DNA of 64,000 nucleotides from Mycolicibacter virginiensis (GCF_022374935.2 NZ_CP092430.2:310001-374000), one strand, 5' to 3'; shown: positions 36,158 through 44,979, counted from the stretch's first letter. Made by a program: numbers and translations. Notes: a model not told the origin generated them from the sequence alone.

Positions 36158-36793
36158 TCACTGGCGAATCGCGTCGGCCGCCCGCCGCAGCGATAACTCG
36201 GCGCTTTCTCGGCTGTCGCCCATTCCGACGAACATGTCGATGGTCATCGGACTGAGAATGTGGGTCAGGGCCCGGCCGTCCTGCTCGAACGTGCCGACAA
36301 GTTCCAGCAGCACCACACCGTGGATCATGCTCCAGATTCGCCCGGCCAGTTCGACGGTGTCGTCTGCGCGGATCCGGCCGGTGGAGACGATCCGTTCAAC
36401 CGCGGTGACGAGTTGGTTGAAGGTCGCCGTCGCCACTGGCATCTCGGGAGCGTGAAACTTCTGTGGTGCGGCGAGCCCGAACATCAGCCGATAGCGCTGC
36501 GGACTGGCTAGCGCGAACTGCCGATAGGCGTGGCCCATGACGAAGAAGTCGGCCATCGGATCGTCGGTCTTCGGGGCGGATGCCAGAGCGGCGCCGAAAC
36601 GCTCGAACGCGGCGGAGACAATCGCCTCCAGCAGGCCGTTCATCCCGCCGAAGTGGGTGTAGACGGCCATGGTGGAGGCCCCGATCTCCGCGGCGACCTT
36701 CCGGGCCTGCAATGACTCGGGGCCGGCACTGTCCAGTAGGCGGGTACCGGCCTCGATCAGACGGTCACGCGGGCTCAAATCCACCCTTGCCAT
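36158..36793 (-). CDS. TetR-family regulator beside carotenoid oxygenase
   Basis: This 211-residue protein has a helix-turn-helix (ARKVAAEIGASTMAVYTHFGG, about 28-48, with recognition part STMAVYTHF). It diverges from the carotenoid oxygenase gene. Two ATAACNNNGTTAT operators lie in the 57 bases between their starts, so it very probably represses both. The effector could be a carotenoid-derived product. Confidence 0.88.
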   Translation of the reverse strand: MARVDLSPRDRLIEAGTRLLDSAGPESLQARKVAAEIGASTMAVYTHFGGMNGLLEAIVSAAFERFGAALASAPKTDDPMADFFVMGHAYRQFALASPQRYRLMFGLAAPQKFHAPEMPVATATFNQLVTAVERIVSTGRIRADDTVELAGRIWSMIHGVVLLELVGTFEQDGRALTHILSPMTIDMFVGMGDSRESAELSLRRAADAIRQ

Positions 36794-36797
36794 GGTG

Positions 36798-36836
36798 CCA
36801 TAACAGTGTTATACATGGTCCATAACATCGTTATGG
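36798..36836. promoter_or_regulatory. Two TetR operators, ATAACNNNGTTAT
   Basis: CCATAACATCGTTATGG (36820-36836) is a perfect 7-3-7 palindrome. CCATAACAGTGTTATAC (36798-36814) shares the ATAAC-N3-GTTAT core. Their centres are 22 bases apart, two helical turns, in the gap between tetR and the oxygenase gene. Confidence 0.75.
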
Positions 36837-36850
36837 ACCGGAGGTGTCCG

Positions 36851-38296
36851 ATGACTAATCCCTACCTGCAGGGCGGGTTCGCGCCGATCGCGCAGGAGTA
36901 CACCCTCACCGAGCTGGCGGTGACCGGGGCCATCCCGGATTACCTGGATGGGCGCTACCTGCGTAACGGCCCCAACCCGGTCGGCGAAATCGATCCGGCC
37001 TTCTATCACTGGTTCATCGGTGACGGCATGGTCCACGGCGTGCGCCTGCGCGACGGCAAGGCGGAGTGGTACCGCAACCGCTATGTGCGGGGCCCGCAGA
37101 CCGCAGCTGCACTCGGCGAACCGCCGCGCCCCGGCCGGCACGGCGGGGCTTCTGGGATCGGCGCAAACACCAACGTGATCGGCCACGCCGGGCGAACCCT
37201 CGCGCTGATTGAGGGTGGCATCTCCTGCTACGAGCTGACTGACGAGCTGGACACCGTCGGCACCTGCGACTTCGACGGCACCCTGTCGGGTGGGTACACC
37301 GCGCATCCCAAGCGTGACCCCAATACCGGTGAGCTGCATGCCGTTTCGTACGCGTTCAATCGCGGGAACAGCGTCCAGTACTCAGTGATCGGCACCGACG
37401 GTCGGGCGCGGCGCACCGTGGATGTCGAGGTCACCGGATCGCCGATGATGCACGACTTCTCGCTGACCGAGAAGCACGTCGTCTTCTATGACCTGCCGGT
37501 CACCTTCGACACCCGCCAGGTCGCTCAGGGCGCGGCGCCGCCGGGTCTGCGGCTACCAGTGCGGCTGATCATGTCGGCTCTGATCGGGCGGGTGCGCATC
37601 CCGGACCCGATCATGGCCCGGCTGCCGATGCCCAAGAACAGCGTGCGCACCATGCCGTATCGGTGGAACCCGAAATACCCCGCGCGGGTAGGGGTTATGC
37701 CCCGTGAGGGGGGCAATGCGGATGTTCGGTGGTTCGAGGTAGAGCCCTGCTACGTGTTCCATCCGATGAATGCCTACGACGAAGGTGACACCGTCGTTCT
37801 CGACGTGGTCCGGCATCCCAAGATGTTCGACACCGAGATGCGTGGTCCCGCCGAGGGGCTGCCCACGCTGGAGCGGTGGACAGTCGACCTGGCCGACGGC
37901 AAGGTTCGCGAATCCCGGGTGGATGACCGCGGTCAGGAGTTCCCGCGCGTTGACGAACGACTGGTCGGCAAGCGGCACCGGTTCGGCTACGCGGTCAGTA
38001 TCGGCAACGGCGTGGTCCCCGATGCGACGCTGCTCAAGCATGACCTGGTCGGCGGGTCGACAGCGACGCGTTCATTCGGTGATGGAAAGCAGTTAGGCGA
38101 GTTCGTCTTTCACCCGAAGACGGCTGGCGCGGCCGAAGATGACGGCGTCCTGATGGGCTTCGTCTATGACAGCGCGACCGACACCACCGAACTGGCGATC
38201 CTGGATGCGGCCACGCTGCAGGACGTCGCGAGCATCCACCTGCCGCACCGTGTTCCTGCCGGATTCCACGGCAACTGGGTGCCGACCGGGCAATAG
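36851..38296 (+). CDS. Carotenoid cleavage oxygenase (RPE65/CCO family)
   Basis: This 481-residue non-haem iron dioxygenase probably cleaves carotenoids or apocarotenals at a double bond. The four iron-binding histidine regions are visible: GYTAHPKRDP, PMMHDFSLTEKH, YVFHPMNAYDEGD and PAGFHGNWVP, along with RYLRNGPNP near the N-terminus. ATG 36851 is used because GGAGG lies at 36839-36843. Earlier in-frame starts fall inside the operators. It is close in length to Rv0654. Confidence 0.9.
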   Translation: MTNPYLQGGFAPIAQEYTLTELAVTGAIPDYLDGRYLRNGPNPVGEIDPAFYHWFIGDGMVHGVRLRDGKAEWYRNRYVRGPQTAAALGEPPRPGRHGGASGIGANTNVIGHAGRTLALIEGGISCYELTDELDTVGTCDFDGTLSGGYTAHPKRDPNTGELHAVSYAFNRGNSVQYSVIGTDGRARRTVDVEVTGSPMMHDFSLTEKHVVFYDLPVTFDTRQVAQGAAPPGLRLPVRLIMSALIGRVRIPDPIMARLPMPKNSVRTMPYRWNPKYPARVGVMPREGGNADVRWFEVEPCYVFHPMNAYDEGDTVVLDVVRHPKMFDTEMRGPAEGLPTLERWTVDLADGKVRESRVDDRGQEFPRVDERLVGKRHRFGYAVSIGNGVVPDATLLKHDLVGGSTATRSFGDGKQLGEFVFHPKTAGAAEDDGVLMGFVYDSATDTTELAILDAATLQDVASIHLPHRVPAGFHGNWVPTGQ

Positions 38297-38304
38297 GGGG
38301 CGAC

Positions 38305-38751
38305 ATGACCACGAGATTCATCGCACCATCGGCTCTTGCGGTACGAGTGGGTGACGCGGAGCGGGGGAATACCGCCGATCATCTTGGTCAGGCGTTCACT
38401 CAGGGATACCTGTCGATGGAGGAATACGAGACGCGACTGGCCCGGGCGTTTGAGGCTCAAACCGCCGGAGCGCTCAGGGATCTCCTCGCCGATCTGCCTG
38501 TCGCGCAGATCATCAAGCGCGACCCGCGCCGTCGTGCGCAACGCAGCGCTGCGGCCCGACGAGGCGTTCGGATTCACCTGGGCGCTTACCTGGCGGTGTC
38601 GGTGTTGATGATCGGCATCTGGTTGGTGACTGCGGTGTTCGCCGGCGCGTGGTACTTCTGGCCCATTTGGCCGATCCTCGGGTGGGGCATCGGCATCGCC
38701 TCGCATGCGATTCCGGTTGGGGCGTGCGGGCGAGGGCGAGCCTGCAGTTAG
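38305..38751 (+). CDS. DUF1707 protein with two membrane helices
   Basis: This 148-residue protein has an N-terminal DUF1707 domain (VGDAERGNTADHLGQAFTQG, then LSMEEYETRLARAFEAQT), a basic linker and a 2TM region (YLAVSVLMIGIWLVTAVFAG and WPIWPILGWGIGIASHAI). The gene starts eight bases after the carotenoid oxygenase and is probably cotranscribed. Function is unknown. Its stop codon lies in the left arm of an inverted repeat. Confidence 0.82.
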   Translation: MTTRFIAPSALAVRVGDAERGNTADHLGQAFTQGYLSMEEYETRLARAFEAQTAGALRDLLADLPVAQIIKRDPRRRAQRSAAARRGVRIHLGAYLAVSVLMIGIWLVTAVFAGAWYFWPIWPILGWGIGIASHAIPVGACGRGRACS

Positions 38752-38788
38752 CGTGCCCGGTACTCGGACTTTCCCGCGCTAACTGCAG
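38742..38788. terminator. Bidirectional terminator-like inverted repeat
   Basis: CTGCAGTTAGCG (38742-38753) and CGCTAACTGCAG (38777-38788) are perfect 12-base arms with a 23-base loop, between convergent genes. A competing hairpin CCCGCG (38773) / CGCGGG (38795) overlaps the right arm. Confidence 0.6.
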
Positions 38789-38810
38789 CTTCGACGCGGG
38801 AGCCGACGAA

Positions 38811-40115
38811 CTACGGCCGGTAGCTGACCAGGAAGTTGCCCAGGCGCTCGATGGCGCTGGACAGGTCGCGGGCCCACGGTAGGGTGACGATGCGCAGGTG
38901 GTCCGGCGCGGGCCAGTTGAACCCGGTGCCCTGGGTGACCAGGATCTTCTCCTGCAACAACAGGTCCAGCACCAACTGCTCATCGTTGTCGATCGGGTAG
39001 ACCTCGGGGTCCAGGCGCGGGAACGCGTAGAGCGCACCGCGGGGTTTCACGCAGGAGACCCCGGGAATCTCGTTGAGCTTGCTCCAGGCGACGTCACGCT
39101 GTTCGAGCAGCCGCCCCCCCGGCAGCACCAGGTCGTCGATGCTCTGGTGGCCACCCAACGCCACCTGAATAGCGTGCTGGGCCGGCACATTCGGGCACAG
39201 CCGCATGTTGGCCAGCAGGTTGATGCCCTCCAGGAAGCTGGTCGCATGCTCCTTGGGGCCGGTGATCGCCAGCCAGCCGGAGCGGTAGCCGGCCACCCGG
39301 TAGGCCTTCGACAGGCCATTGAAGGTCAGACACAACAGGTCTGGCGCCAGGGTGGCCAAGCTGGTGTGCTCGGCGTCGTCGTAGAGGATCTTGTCGTAGA
39401 TCTCGTCGGCCAGCAGCAACAGCTGGTGCTTGCGGGCCAACTCGGCGATCTGGCTGAGCACCTCGCGGCTGTAGACCGCCCCGGTCGGGTTGTTCGGATT
39501 GATCACCACCAACGCCTTGGTGCGTTCGGTGATCTTCGATTCCATGTCGGCGATGTCGGGCTGCCAGCCCTGGGTCTCGTCGCACAGATAGTGCACCGGC
39601 GTACCACCGGCCAGCGAGGTCGATGCCGTCCACAACGGGTAATCCGGGGCGGGGATCAGCACCTGGTCGCCGTTGTCCAACAGTGCCTGCAGCACCAGCG
39701 AAATCAGCTCGGATACGCCGTTACCGAGGTAGACATCGTCGACGTCGAAGCGGGGAAATCCCTCAACCAGCTCGTAGCGGGTGACCACCGCGCGCCGGGC
39801 CGGCAGGATGCCCTGGGAGTCCGAGTAGCCCTGCGCATACGGCAGCGCCTGGATCATGTCCCGCATGATCACGTCGGGCGCGTCGAACCCGAACGGTGCC
39901 GGGTTGCCGATGTTGAGCTTGAGGATGCGGTGCCCTTCGGCCTCCATCCGGGCGGCCTGAGCGTGGATCGGACCGCGGATCTCGTAGAGGACATCCTGCA
40001 GTTTGGTCGACTGCGCGAACGTACGCTGCCGTGGCTGGCTGCCGGTGGCAGGCCAGGGCATCTGGTGCGGTAACGAATGAGCGGTCACGTTGGCAATAAT
40101 CCCATAGCTGTCCAA
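38811..40115 (-). CDS. aspC: Class I aminotransferase AspC/AlaA-type (Rv0337c)
   Basis: This 434-residue PLP enzyme matches M. tuberculosis Rv0337c closely in memory (LQDVLYEIRGPI, LNIGNPAPFGF, NPNNPTGAVYS, the PLP lysine in LSKAYRVAGYRSGW). It is expected to transfer amino groups between glutamate and alanine or aspartate. The start at ATG 40115 agrees with the annotated start in M. tuberculosis; GTG 40088 is an alternative. It follows the Fe-S reductase gene but is separated from it by a strong terminator. Confidence 0.9.
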   Translation of the reverse strand: MDSYGIIANVTAHSLPHQMPWPATGSQPRQRTFAQSTKLQDVLYEIRGPIHAQAARMEAEGHRILKLNIGNPAPFGFDAPDVIMRDMIQALPYAQGYSDSQGILPARRAVVTRYELVEGFPRFDVDDVYLGNGVSELISLVLQALLDNGDQVLIPAPDYPLWTASTSLAGGTPVHYLCDETQGWQPDIADMESKITERTKALVVINPNNPTGAVYSREVLSQIAELARKHQLLLLADEIYDKILYDDAEHTSLATLAPDLLCLTFNGLSKAYRVAGYRSGWLAITGPKEHATSFLEGINLLANMRLCPNVPAQHAIQVALGGHQSIDDLVLPGGRLLEQRDVAWSKLNEIPGVSCVKPRGALYAFPRLDPEVYPIDNDEQLVLDLLLQEKILVTQGTGFNWPAPDHLRIVTLPWARDLSSAIERLGNFLVSYRP

Positions 40116-40137
40116 TTAAAATTTGCTCGAGAAACAA

Positions 40138-40171
40138 GTTGGGGCCGTATGTGCACCCATACGGCCCCAAC
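40138..40171 (-). terminator. Intrinsic terminator after the Fe-S reductase gene
   Basis: GTTGGGGCCGTATG and CATACGGCCCCAAC form a perfect 14-base stem with a six-base loop. On the minus strand it is followed by TTGTTTCTC. It separates the Rv0338c-like gene from aspC. Confidence 0.85.
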
Positions 40172-40179
40172 CTGTTATC

Positions 40180-43038
40180 TCAGCGTTTGCCCGGCGGGCG
40201 TGCCCCGCGCTGGATGCCCAGCCCCTTTACCGGCGGCTGTTCCTTGGGCGCCTCCGCTGCCGAAGCGGCCTCGGGAGCGGCCGTGGGCTCGGTGGCGGTC
40301 GAGGTGGGCTCGGCGGCGGCCGACACCGGTTCGGCGGCCGCAGCTGCCGGTTCCGCGGCGGCCGGAGCCGCCTTCTTAGCGCCCGGCTTACGGGCGCCCG
40401 CTGCCATGCCCAGGCCCTTGACCGGAGCAGCCGGAGCCGCCGGAGCAGCCGCGGGTGCGGCCGGCTCAGCCGGTGCCGCGGGTGCCGCAGCGCTGGCCTC
40501 AGCGGCGGGGGCAGCGGCCGGGGCCGCCTTCTTGGCACCCGGACGCTTGGCGCCACCGGCCATCCCGAGCCCCTTCACCGGGGCTGCCGGTGCCGCGGGT
40601 GCGGCAGCGCTGGCCTCGGCGGCGGGGGCGGCTGCCGGGGCCGCCTTCTTGGCGCCCGGGCGCTTGGCGCCACCGGCCATTCCCAGGCCCGTCACCGGGG
40701 CCGCGGCCTTGGCCTCGGCCGGCGGCTTCTCCGCCGTCGCGGTGGCCACGGCAGCCGGTGCCGGTGCCTTCTCCTCGACCTTCTTCGGAGCGGCCTTGGC
40801 GGCGGCCTCGGCGGCAGTGCCCTTGGCCGGCAACGTCACCGTGGACATGTCGAGGGACTCCAACAGCAGCTGGGCGATGTCACGCACGTCCACGCCCTCA
40901 CGGCCGGAGGCTTCGATGCGGTCGTCGATGCCGTCGCTGACCATCACCCGGCAGAACGGGCAGCCGGTGGCGATGGTGGTGGCACCAGTGGCCAGCGCCT
41001 CGTCGACGCGGTCGTGGTTCACCCGCTTGCCGATGTGCTCTTCCATCCACATCCGGGCGCCACCGGCGCCGCAGCAGAACGAGCGGTCGCGATTACGCGG
41101 CATCTCGACCAGGTTGGCACCCGACGCCTCGACCAGCTCACGCGGCGGCTCGTAGACCTTGTTGTGGCGGCCCAGGAAGCACGGGTCGTGGTAGGTGACC
41201 TCCCGCGACACCGGAGCGACCGGAATCAGTCGCTTGTCGCGGACCAACCGGTTGAGCACCTGGGTGTGGTGCAGCACCGTGTATTCGCTGCCCAGCTGCG
41301 GGTATTCGCGAGAGATCGTGTTGAAGCAGTGCGGGCAGCTCGCGATGATCTTGCGGTCCGGCTTGTCCAGGCCGTCGAACACCTCGTTGAGCATCTCGAC
41401 GTTCTGCGAGGCCAACTGCTGGAACAGGAACTCGTTGCCGGCACGCCGGGCGGGGTCACCGGTACAGGTCTCCCCGGTGCCCAGCACCAGGAATTTCACG
41501 CCGGCGGCGGCCAGCAGCTCCGCGGTCGCCTTGGTGGTCTTCTTGGCGCGGTCCTCATAGGCGCCCGCGCAGCCCACCCAGAACAGGTACTCGAAGCCGT
41601 CGAAGCTGTCGACGTCCTGGCCGTAGACCGGGATGTCGAAGTTGAGCTCGTCGATCCAGGAGGTGCGCTCCTTGGCGTTCTGCCCCCACGGGTTGCCCTT
41701 GTTCTCCAGGTTCTTGAACAGCACACCCAACTCGGAGGGGAACTCCGACTCCACCAGCACCTGGTAGCGGCGCATGTCGACGATGTGGTCGATGTGCTCG
41801 ATGTCCACCGGGCACTGCTCGACGCAGGCGCCACAGTTGGTGCACGACCACAGCACGTCGGGGTCGATCACGCCGCCTTCTTCGGCGGTGCCTACCAGCG
41901 GGCGGACCGCCTGCTCCGGGCCAGAACCGCCGATGCGCTCGAAGCCCTTCTCCGGCACGTGGTGGCCGGCCAGCGGCTTGGCGTCGGCCAGGTCGACCTC
42001 GCCGGTCGGCATCGGCTTGTCGCCGAGCAGGTAGGGCGCCTTGGCCATCCAGTGGTCACGCAGGTCCATGATGAGCAGCTTGGGGCTCAGCGGCTTGCCG
42101 GTGTTCCAGGCGGGACACTGCGACTGGCAGCGGCCACACTCGGTACAGGTGGCGAAGTCGAGCATGCCCTTCCAGCTGAAGTCGTCGATCTTGCCGCGCC
42201 CGAACACCGCGTCTTCCGGCGGGTTGTCGAAGTCCAGGGGCTCTCCCTGGTACTCGATCGGCAGCAGCGGGCCCAAGGCGTTGGGCAGTCGCTTGAAGGT
42301 GACGTTGATCGGGGCCAAGAAGATGTGCAGGTGCTTGGAGTTCAGCACGATCAGCAGGAAGCCCAGCGCCACCGCAACGTGCAGCAGCAGCGCGGCGGTC
42401 TCGATGTTCTCGTTGGCAGCGAGCCCCAGCGGCGCCATGACCTTGCCCATGAGGTGCGACAGGTAGGCGCCCTTGCCGTACGGCAGGGTGCCGGTGTTGG
42501 CCGCGGCCCCGCGCAGCAGCAGGAAGGTCCAGACCACGTTGAGGATCATCACGAGGATCAGCCACGCACCGCCGTTGTGCGAGCCGTAGAACCGGGAGGA
42601 TCGGCCGTGCTCGGTCGGGTTGCGCAGGACCCGGATGACCATGAACACAAAGATCGACAAGGTGACCGCGGTGATGAAGAAGTCCTGCATGAAGCCCAGG
42701 AAGTCCCAGTGCCCGACGAGCGGGATGGCGAAGTGGGGGTTGAACATCTGGCCATAGGCCTCGATGTAGACCGTGATCAGGACGAAGAACGCCCACATGG
42801 TGAAGAAGTGGGCGATCCCGGGGATGTTCCACTTCAGCAGTTTGGCCTGGCCGGCGACCTCGCGGACCTGGGTCTCGATCCGGGTCTTGATGTCGTTCGT
42901 CCGCTCGGCGCCGACCTTCTGACCCGACATGACCAGTCGGAAGAGCCAGAACACCCGGCGCGCGGCCAGTAGGCCAACAAGCCCCGTCATGGACAGGCCG
43001 ACCACCAGCCTGATCAGCATCTGGGTATTTTCGGTCAC
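40180..43038 (-). CDS. Membrane iron-sulfur reductase with CCG domains (Rv0338c type)
   Basis: This 952-residue protein starts with about five to six membrane helices (to about 260), suggesting quinone or haem contact. Two 4Fe-4S clusters follow (CTECGRCQSQCPAWN and CTNCGACVEQCPVD). Two cysteine-rich CCG domains come next, of the heterodisulfide-reductase/glycolate-oxidase type (CPHCFNTISREYP, CCGAGGARMW). The last 200 residues are an Ala/Pro-rich tail with four GLGMxxGAxxPG copies and a final GLGIQRGARPPG. It probably moves electrons from a dehydrogenase such as an ETF to the quinone pool. Twin operators lie upstream. Confidence 0.9.
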   Translation of the reverse strand: MTENTQMLIRLVVGLSMTGLVGLLAARRVFWLFRLVMSGQKVGAERTNDIKTRIETQVREVAGQAKLLKWNIPGIAHFFTMWAFFVLITVYIEAYGQMFNPHFAIPLVGHWDFLGFMQDFFITAVTLSIFVFMVIRVLRNPTEHGRSSRFYGSHNGGAWLILVMILNVVWTFLLLRGAAANTGTLPYGKGAYLSHLMGKVMAPLGLAANENIETAALLLHVAVALGFLLIVLNSKHLHIFLAPINVTFKRLPNALGPLLPIEYQGEPLDFDNPPEDAVFGRGKIDDFSWKGMLDFATCTECGRCQSQCPAWNTGKPLSPKLLIMDLRDHWMAKAPYLLGDKPMPTGEVDLADAKPLAGHHVPEKGFERIGGSGPEQAVRPLVGTAEEGGVIDPDVLWSCTNCGACVEQCPVDIEHIDHIVDMRRYQVLVESEFPSELGVLFKNLENKGNPWGQNAKERTSWIDELNFDIPVYGQDVDSFDGFEYLFWVGCAGAYEDRAKKTTKATAELLAAAGVKFLVLGTGETCTGDPARRAGNEFLFQQLASQNVEMLNEVFDGLDKPDRKIIASCPHCFNTISREYPQLGSEYTVLHHTQVLNRLVRDKRLIPVAPVSREVTYHDPCFLGRHNKVYEPPRELVEASGANLVEMPRNRDRSFCCGAGGARMWMEEHIGKRVNHDRVDEALATGATTIATGCPFCRVMVSDGIDDRIEASGREGVDVRDIAQLLLESLDMSTVTLPAKGTAAEAAAKAAPKKVEEKAPAPAAVATATAEKPPAEAKAAAPVTGLGMAGGAKRPGAKKAAPAAAPAAEASAAAPAAPAAPVKGLGMAGGAKRPGAKKAAPAAAPAAEASAAAPAAPAEPAAPAAAPAAPAAPVKGLGMAAGARKPGAKKAAPAAAEPAAAAAEPVSAAAEPTSTATEPTAAPEAASAAEAPKEQPPVKGLGIQRGARPPGKR

Positions 43039-43060
43039 GGAGAGCCTCTCCCATCCACAA

Positions 43061-43101
43061 GTTACCGATCAGTAACTTAGCTATGGTTACTGACGGGTAA
43101 C
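43061..43101. promoter_or_regulatory. Two GTTAC-N6-GTAAC operators upstream of the Fe-S reductase gene
   Basis: GTTACCGATCAGTAAC (43061-43076) and GTTACTGACGGGTAAC (43086-43101) have perfect five-base arms with six-base spacers and centres 25 bases apart. They lie 23-63 bases upstream of the reductase start. The pattern suits a TetR-type regulator encoded elsewhere; no regulator gene is adjacent. Confidence 0.65.
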
Positions 43102-43255
43102 TTACCGCCAATCTTGCGCAGCACCAGTTCAAGCCCTACTCGGTGCTCGCTCATAGTGCCACTCCGAGGCGGTTCAGCGCGACAAAGGCTGGCCTAACTG
43201 TATCGGCGAGCGACCGTTCGAGCGGGCTTTCGCGCGCGGTGAGGCAATGCCGAAC

Positions 43256-43843
43256 TCAGAGCCCGGGCAGCGGGATGACGATCTCCGGCGGCCGTCGTCC
43301 CGGCGTCGGCGTGGCGGGTCCAGCCGTGGTGCTCGGTGCAGTCGTCGTGGGGGCCTCGGTCGTGGTCGGTGGCGCCGTGGTGGTGGTAGGCGGCTCAGTG
43401 GTCGTGGTGGTGCTCGGTGCCTCGGTGGTGGAAGTAGGCGGCTCGGATTCCGTCGCCGGCGGCGGGTTTTCGTCGGTGGTGGCGTCAGACGGAGCCTGTC
43501 GCGGGGCCGGGGCGAGGGGCTCTTCGGCGGGTGCGGTGGACGTCACGGAACTGGTCGCCGGGGCGGTGGGAATCGGTTCCTTGTTCACCAGCCGAACCAT
43601 GCCCCACACCAGCAGGGCAATCAGGATTGCGGTCAGCACTCCCAGGCCGACCAGCGCGACTGGTCGCAGGTACCAGGGGGTTGGTGGCGGCGGCGGTTCG
43701 GTCCACTCGGCCTGGCGGCCGGTGGGCTCGCGGTATTCGCTGTAGTAGGCCGGCTCGCCGTAGTTACCGTTGCCGCCGTAGTCGTAGCCGGCCATCTGGG
43801 TCGGCTCATTGTTGGGGTCGTCCGGCGAGCGGTTCACACGCAC
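43256..43843 (-). CDS. Single-pass membrane protein with Thr/Pro-rich tail
   Basis: This 195-residue protein has a Tyr/Gly/Asn-rich cytoplasmic start (GYDYGGNGNYGEPAYYSEY), one membrane helix (PVALVGLGVLTAILIALLVW, about 61-82) and an outer tail almost wholly Thr, Pro, Ser and Glu that ends PEIVIPLPGL. The GTG start at 43843 is the only good one. It is the same architecture as the proteins at 20570 and 44295. Its role is unknown. Confidence 0.75.
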   Translation of the reverse strand: MRVNRSPDDPNNEPTQMAGYDYGGNGNYGEPAYYSEYREPTGRQAEWTEPPPPPTPWYLRPVALVGLGVLTAILIALLVWGMVRLVNKEPIPTAPATSSVTSTAPAEEPLAPAPRQAPSDATTDENPPPATESEPPTSTTEAPSTTTTTEPPTTTTAPPTTTEAPTTTAPSTTAGPATPTPGRRPPEIVIPLPGL

Positions 43844-43897
43844 CTAGGGTACGTGCCGCGCCTGACGAGACCCCGCGACGACGCTGGCTGAAACCCG

Positions 43898-44269
43898 TCA
43901 GCTGTCCAAACGGCGGCGAGCGACAAGCTCGACGACAGCTCGCCAGCCGAGCAGAAAAACGGCGGTGACCGTCGAAGCGACCAGGATGAAGCTCGTCGCC
44001 ACGCCGGCGGAGGTCGCCGCGCGCAAAAGCATGCCAACCAACACCGTCGAGATCCAGACCACCACCCCGGTGGGCCAAAGCGCCGTGGGCCTGCGCCAGC
44101 CGCGCGACAACAGCCAGCCCAGCACCGTGCCGCTCAGAAACGGCCAGGCGGTGCTCGCCAAGCCGCTGAGTGAGATGCCCTCATCGTGGCTGCGCCGGCC
44201 GAGTGCGCAGAAGATCAACACGGCCACCACATCAATGCCGAGCCAGCCCGGCTTGCGCGGTGATTGCAT
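43898..44269 (-). CDS. DUF3054 membrane protein
   Basis: This 123-residue protein has four predicted membrane helices (LGIDVVAVLIFCALG, STAWPFLSGTVLGWLLSRGW, TGVVVWISTVLVGMLL, SFILVASTVTAVFLLGWRAV) and the DUF3054 pattern with GRRSHDEG after helix 1. It is conserved in actinobacteria and function is unknown. It lies 25 bases from the upstream gene on the same strand. Confidence 0.8.
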   Translation of the reverse strand: MQSPRKPGWLGIDVVAVLIFCALGRRSHDEGISLSGLASTAWPFLSGTVLGWLLSRGWRRPTALWPTGVVVWISTVLVGMLLRAATSAGVATSFILVASTVTAVFLLGWRAVVELVARRRLDS

Positions 44270-44294
44270 GCGGCGAGAGTACCGGGCCGGTGAT

Positions 44295-44933
44295 CTACCG
44301 CCTTGGCGGCAGTGTGATCACCGTCGGTATTTCGGGCACCTTGGGGATCGGCGGGATGGTGATCACCGACGGCAGGTGCGGTAGGTGGCGGTGTGGAGGC
44401 TCGCTCGCGGGAGGTGCTTGCTGCGCCGGCGGTTGCTGAGGCGGGGCCTGCCGGGGCGGCGGGGCCGCCGTCGGCGCGGTTGTGCTGGGCGCACTCGAAG
44501 AGCTGGTCGTGCTGCTACTTGTGGTGGTGCTGCTCGTGCTGCTGGTGGTGCTTGACGAGTTGGTTGCCGGGGTGGTGCCGCCGCCGGGTCCGCGGCTGGT
44601 GAGCTGGATGATTCCCCAGACCACCAGCGCGAGCATCACCGTGACAAGTCCGAACCACGCGATCAGCACCGATCGGCGGCGAAACCACGGAGTGTCCGAC
44701 ACCGCAGCGAAATCGGTGCCCTGCGGGTCGGTCGGCTCGTCGAAAGCGTTGTACGAGGCGTATTGGGTCGGGGCGTTGCCGGGTTCGTAGCCGGGGTTGC
44801 GCCCCGGGTTGGAGGGCCCGAAGGGAGCCGGGGGAGGGCCGGGTGGCTGTGGGCCACGTTGGCCGTAGGGCATGGACCGAGTTTGGTCCTGGCTGGGTTT
44901 GCCGGAGCCGTCCGAAGATCCGAAGCGCGCCAT
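44295..44933 (-). CDS. Single-pass membrane protein with Ser/Thr- and Pro-rich tail
   Basis: This 212-residue protein has a Gly/Pro-rich cytoplasmic segment, one membrane helix (SVLIAWFGLVTVMLALVVWGI, about 92-112), a Ser/Thr run and a Pro/Gln/His-rich end closing with IPPIPKVPEIPTVITLPP. It starts at ATG 44933; longer readings enter the upstream lipoprotein gene. Architecture is the same as the protein at 43256, with no clear sequence match outside the composition. Confidence 0.72.
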   Translation of the reverse strand: MARFGSSDGSGKPSQDQTRSMPYGQRGPQPPGPPPAPFGPSNPGRNPGYEPGNAPTQYASYNAFDEPTDPQGTDFAAVSDTPWFRRRSVLIAWFGLVTVMLALVVWGIIQLTSRGPGGGTTPATNSSSTTSSTSSTTTSSSTTSSSSAPSTTAPTAAPPPRQAPPQQPPAQQAPPASEPPHRHLPHLPSVITIPPIPKVPEIPTVITLPPRR

Positions 44934-44979
44934 TTCACCGATCGTATCGGAAAGTACTGGCCGGCGACTGGGGCGAAAA

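Noticed and set aside
40123..42972. Very long open frame on the + strand opposite the Fe-S reductase gene
   Set aside because: It mirrors the real gene with its Fe-S motifs on the minus strand; high-GC codon bias keeps the antisense frame open. No domain is seen in it.
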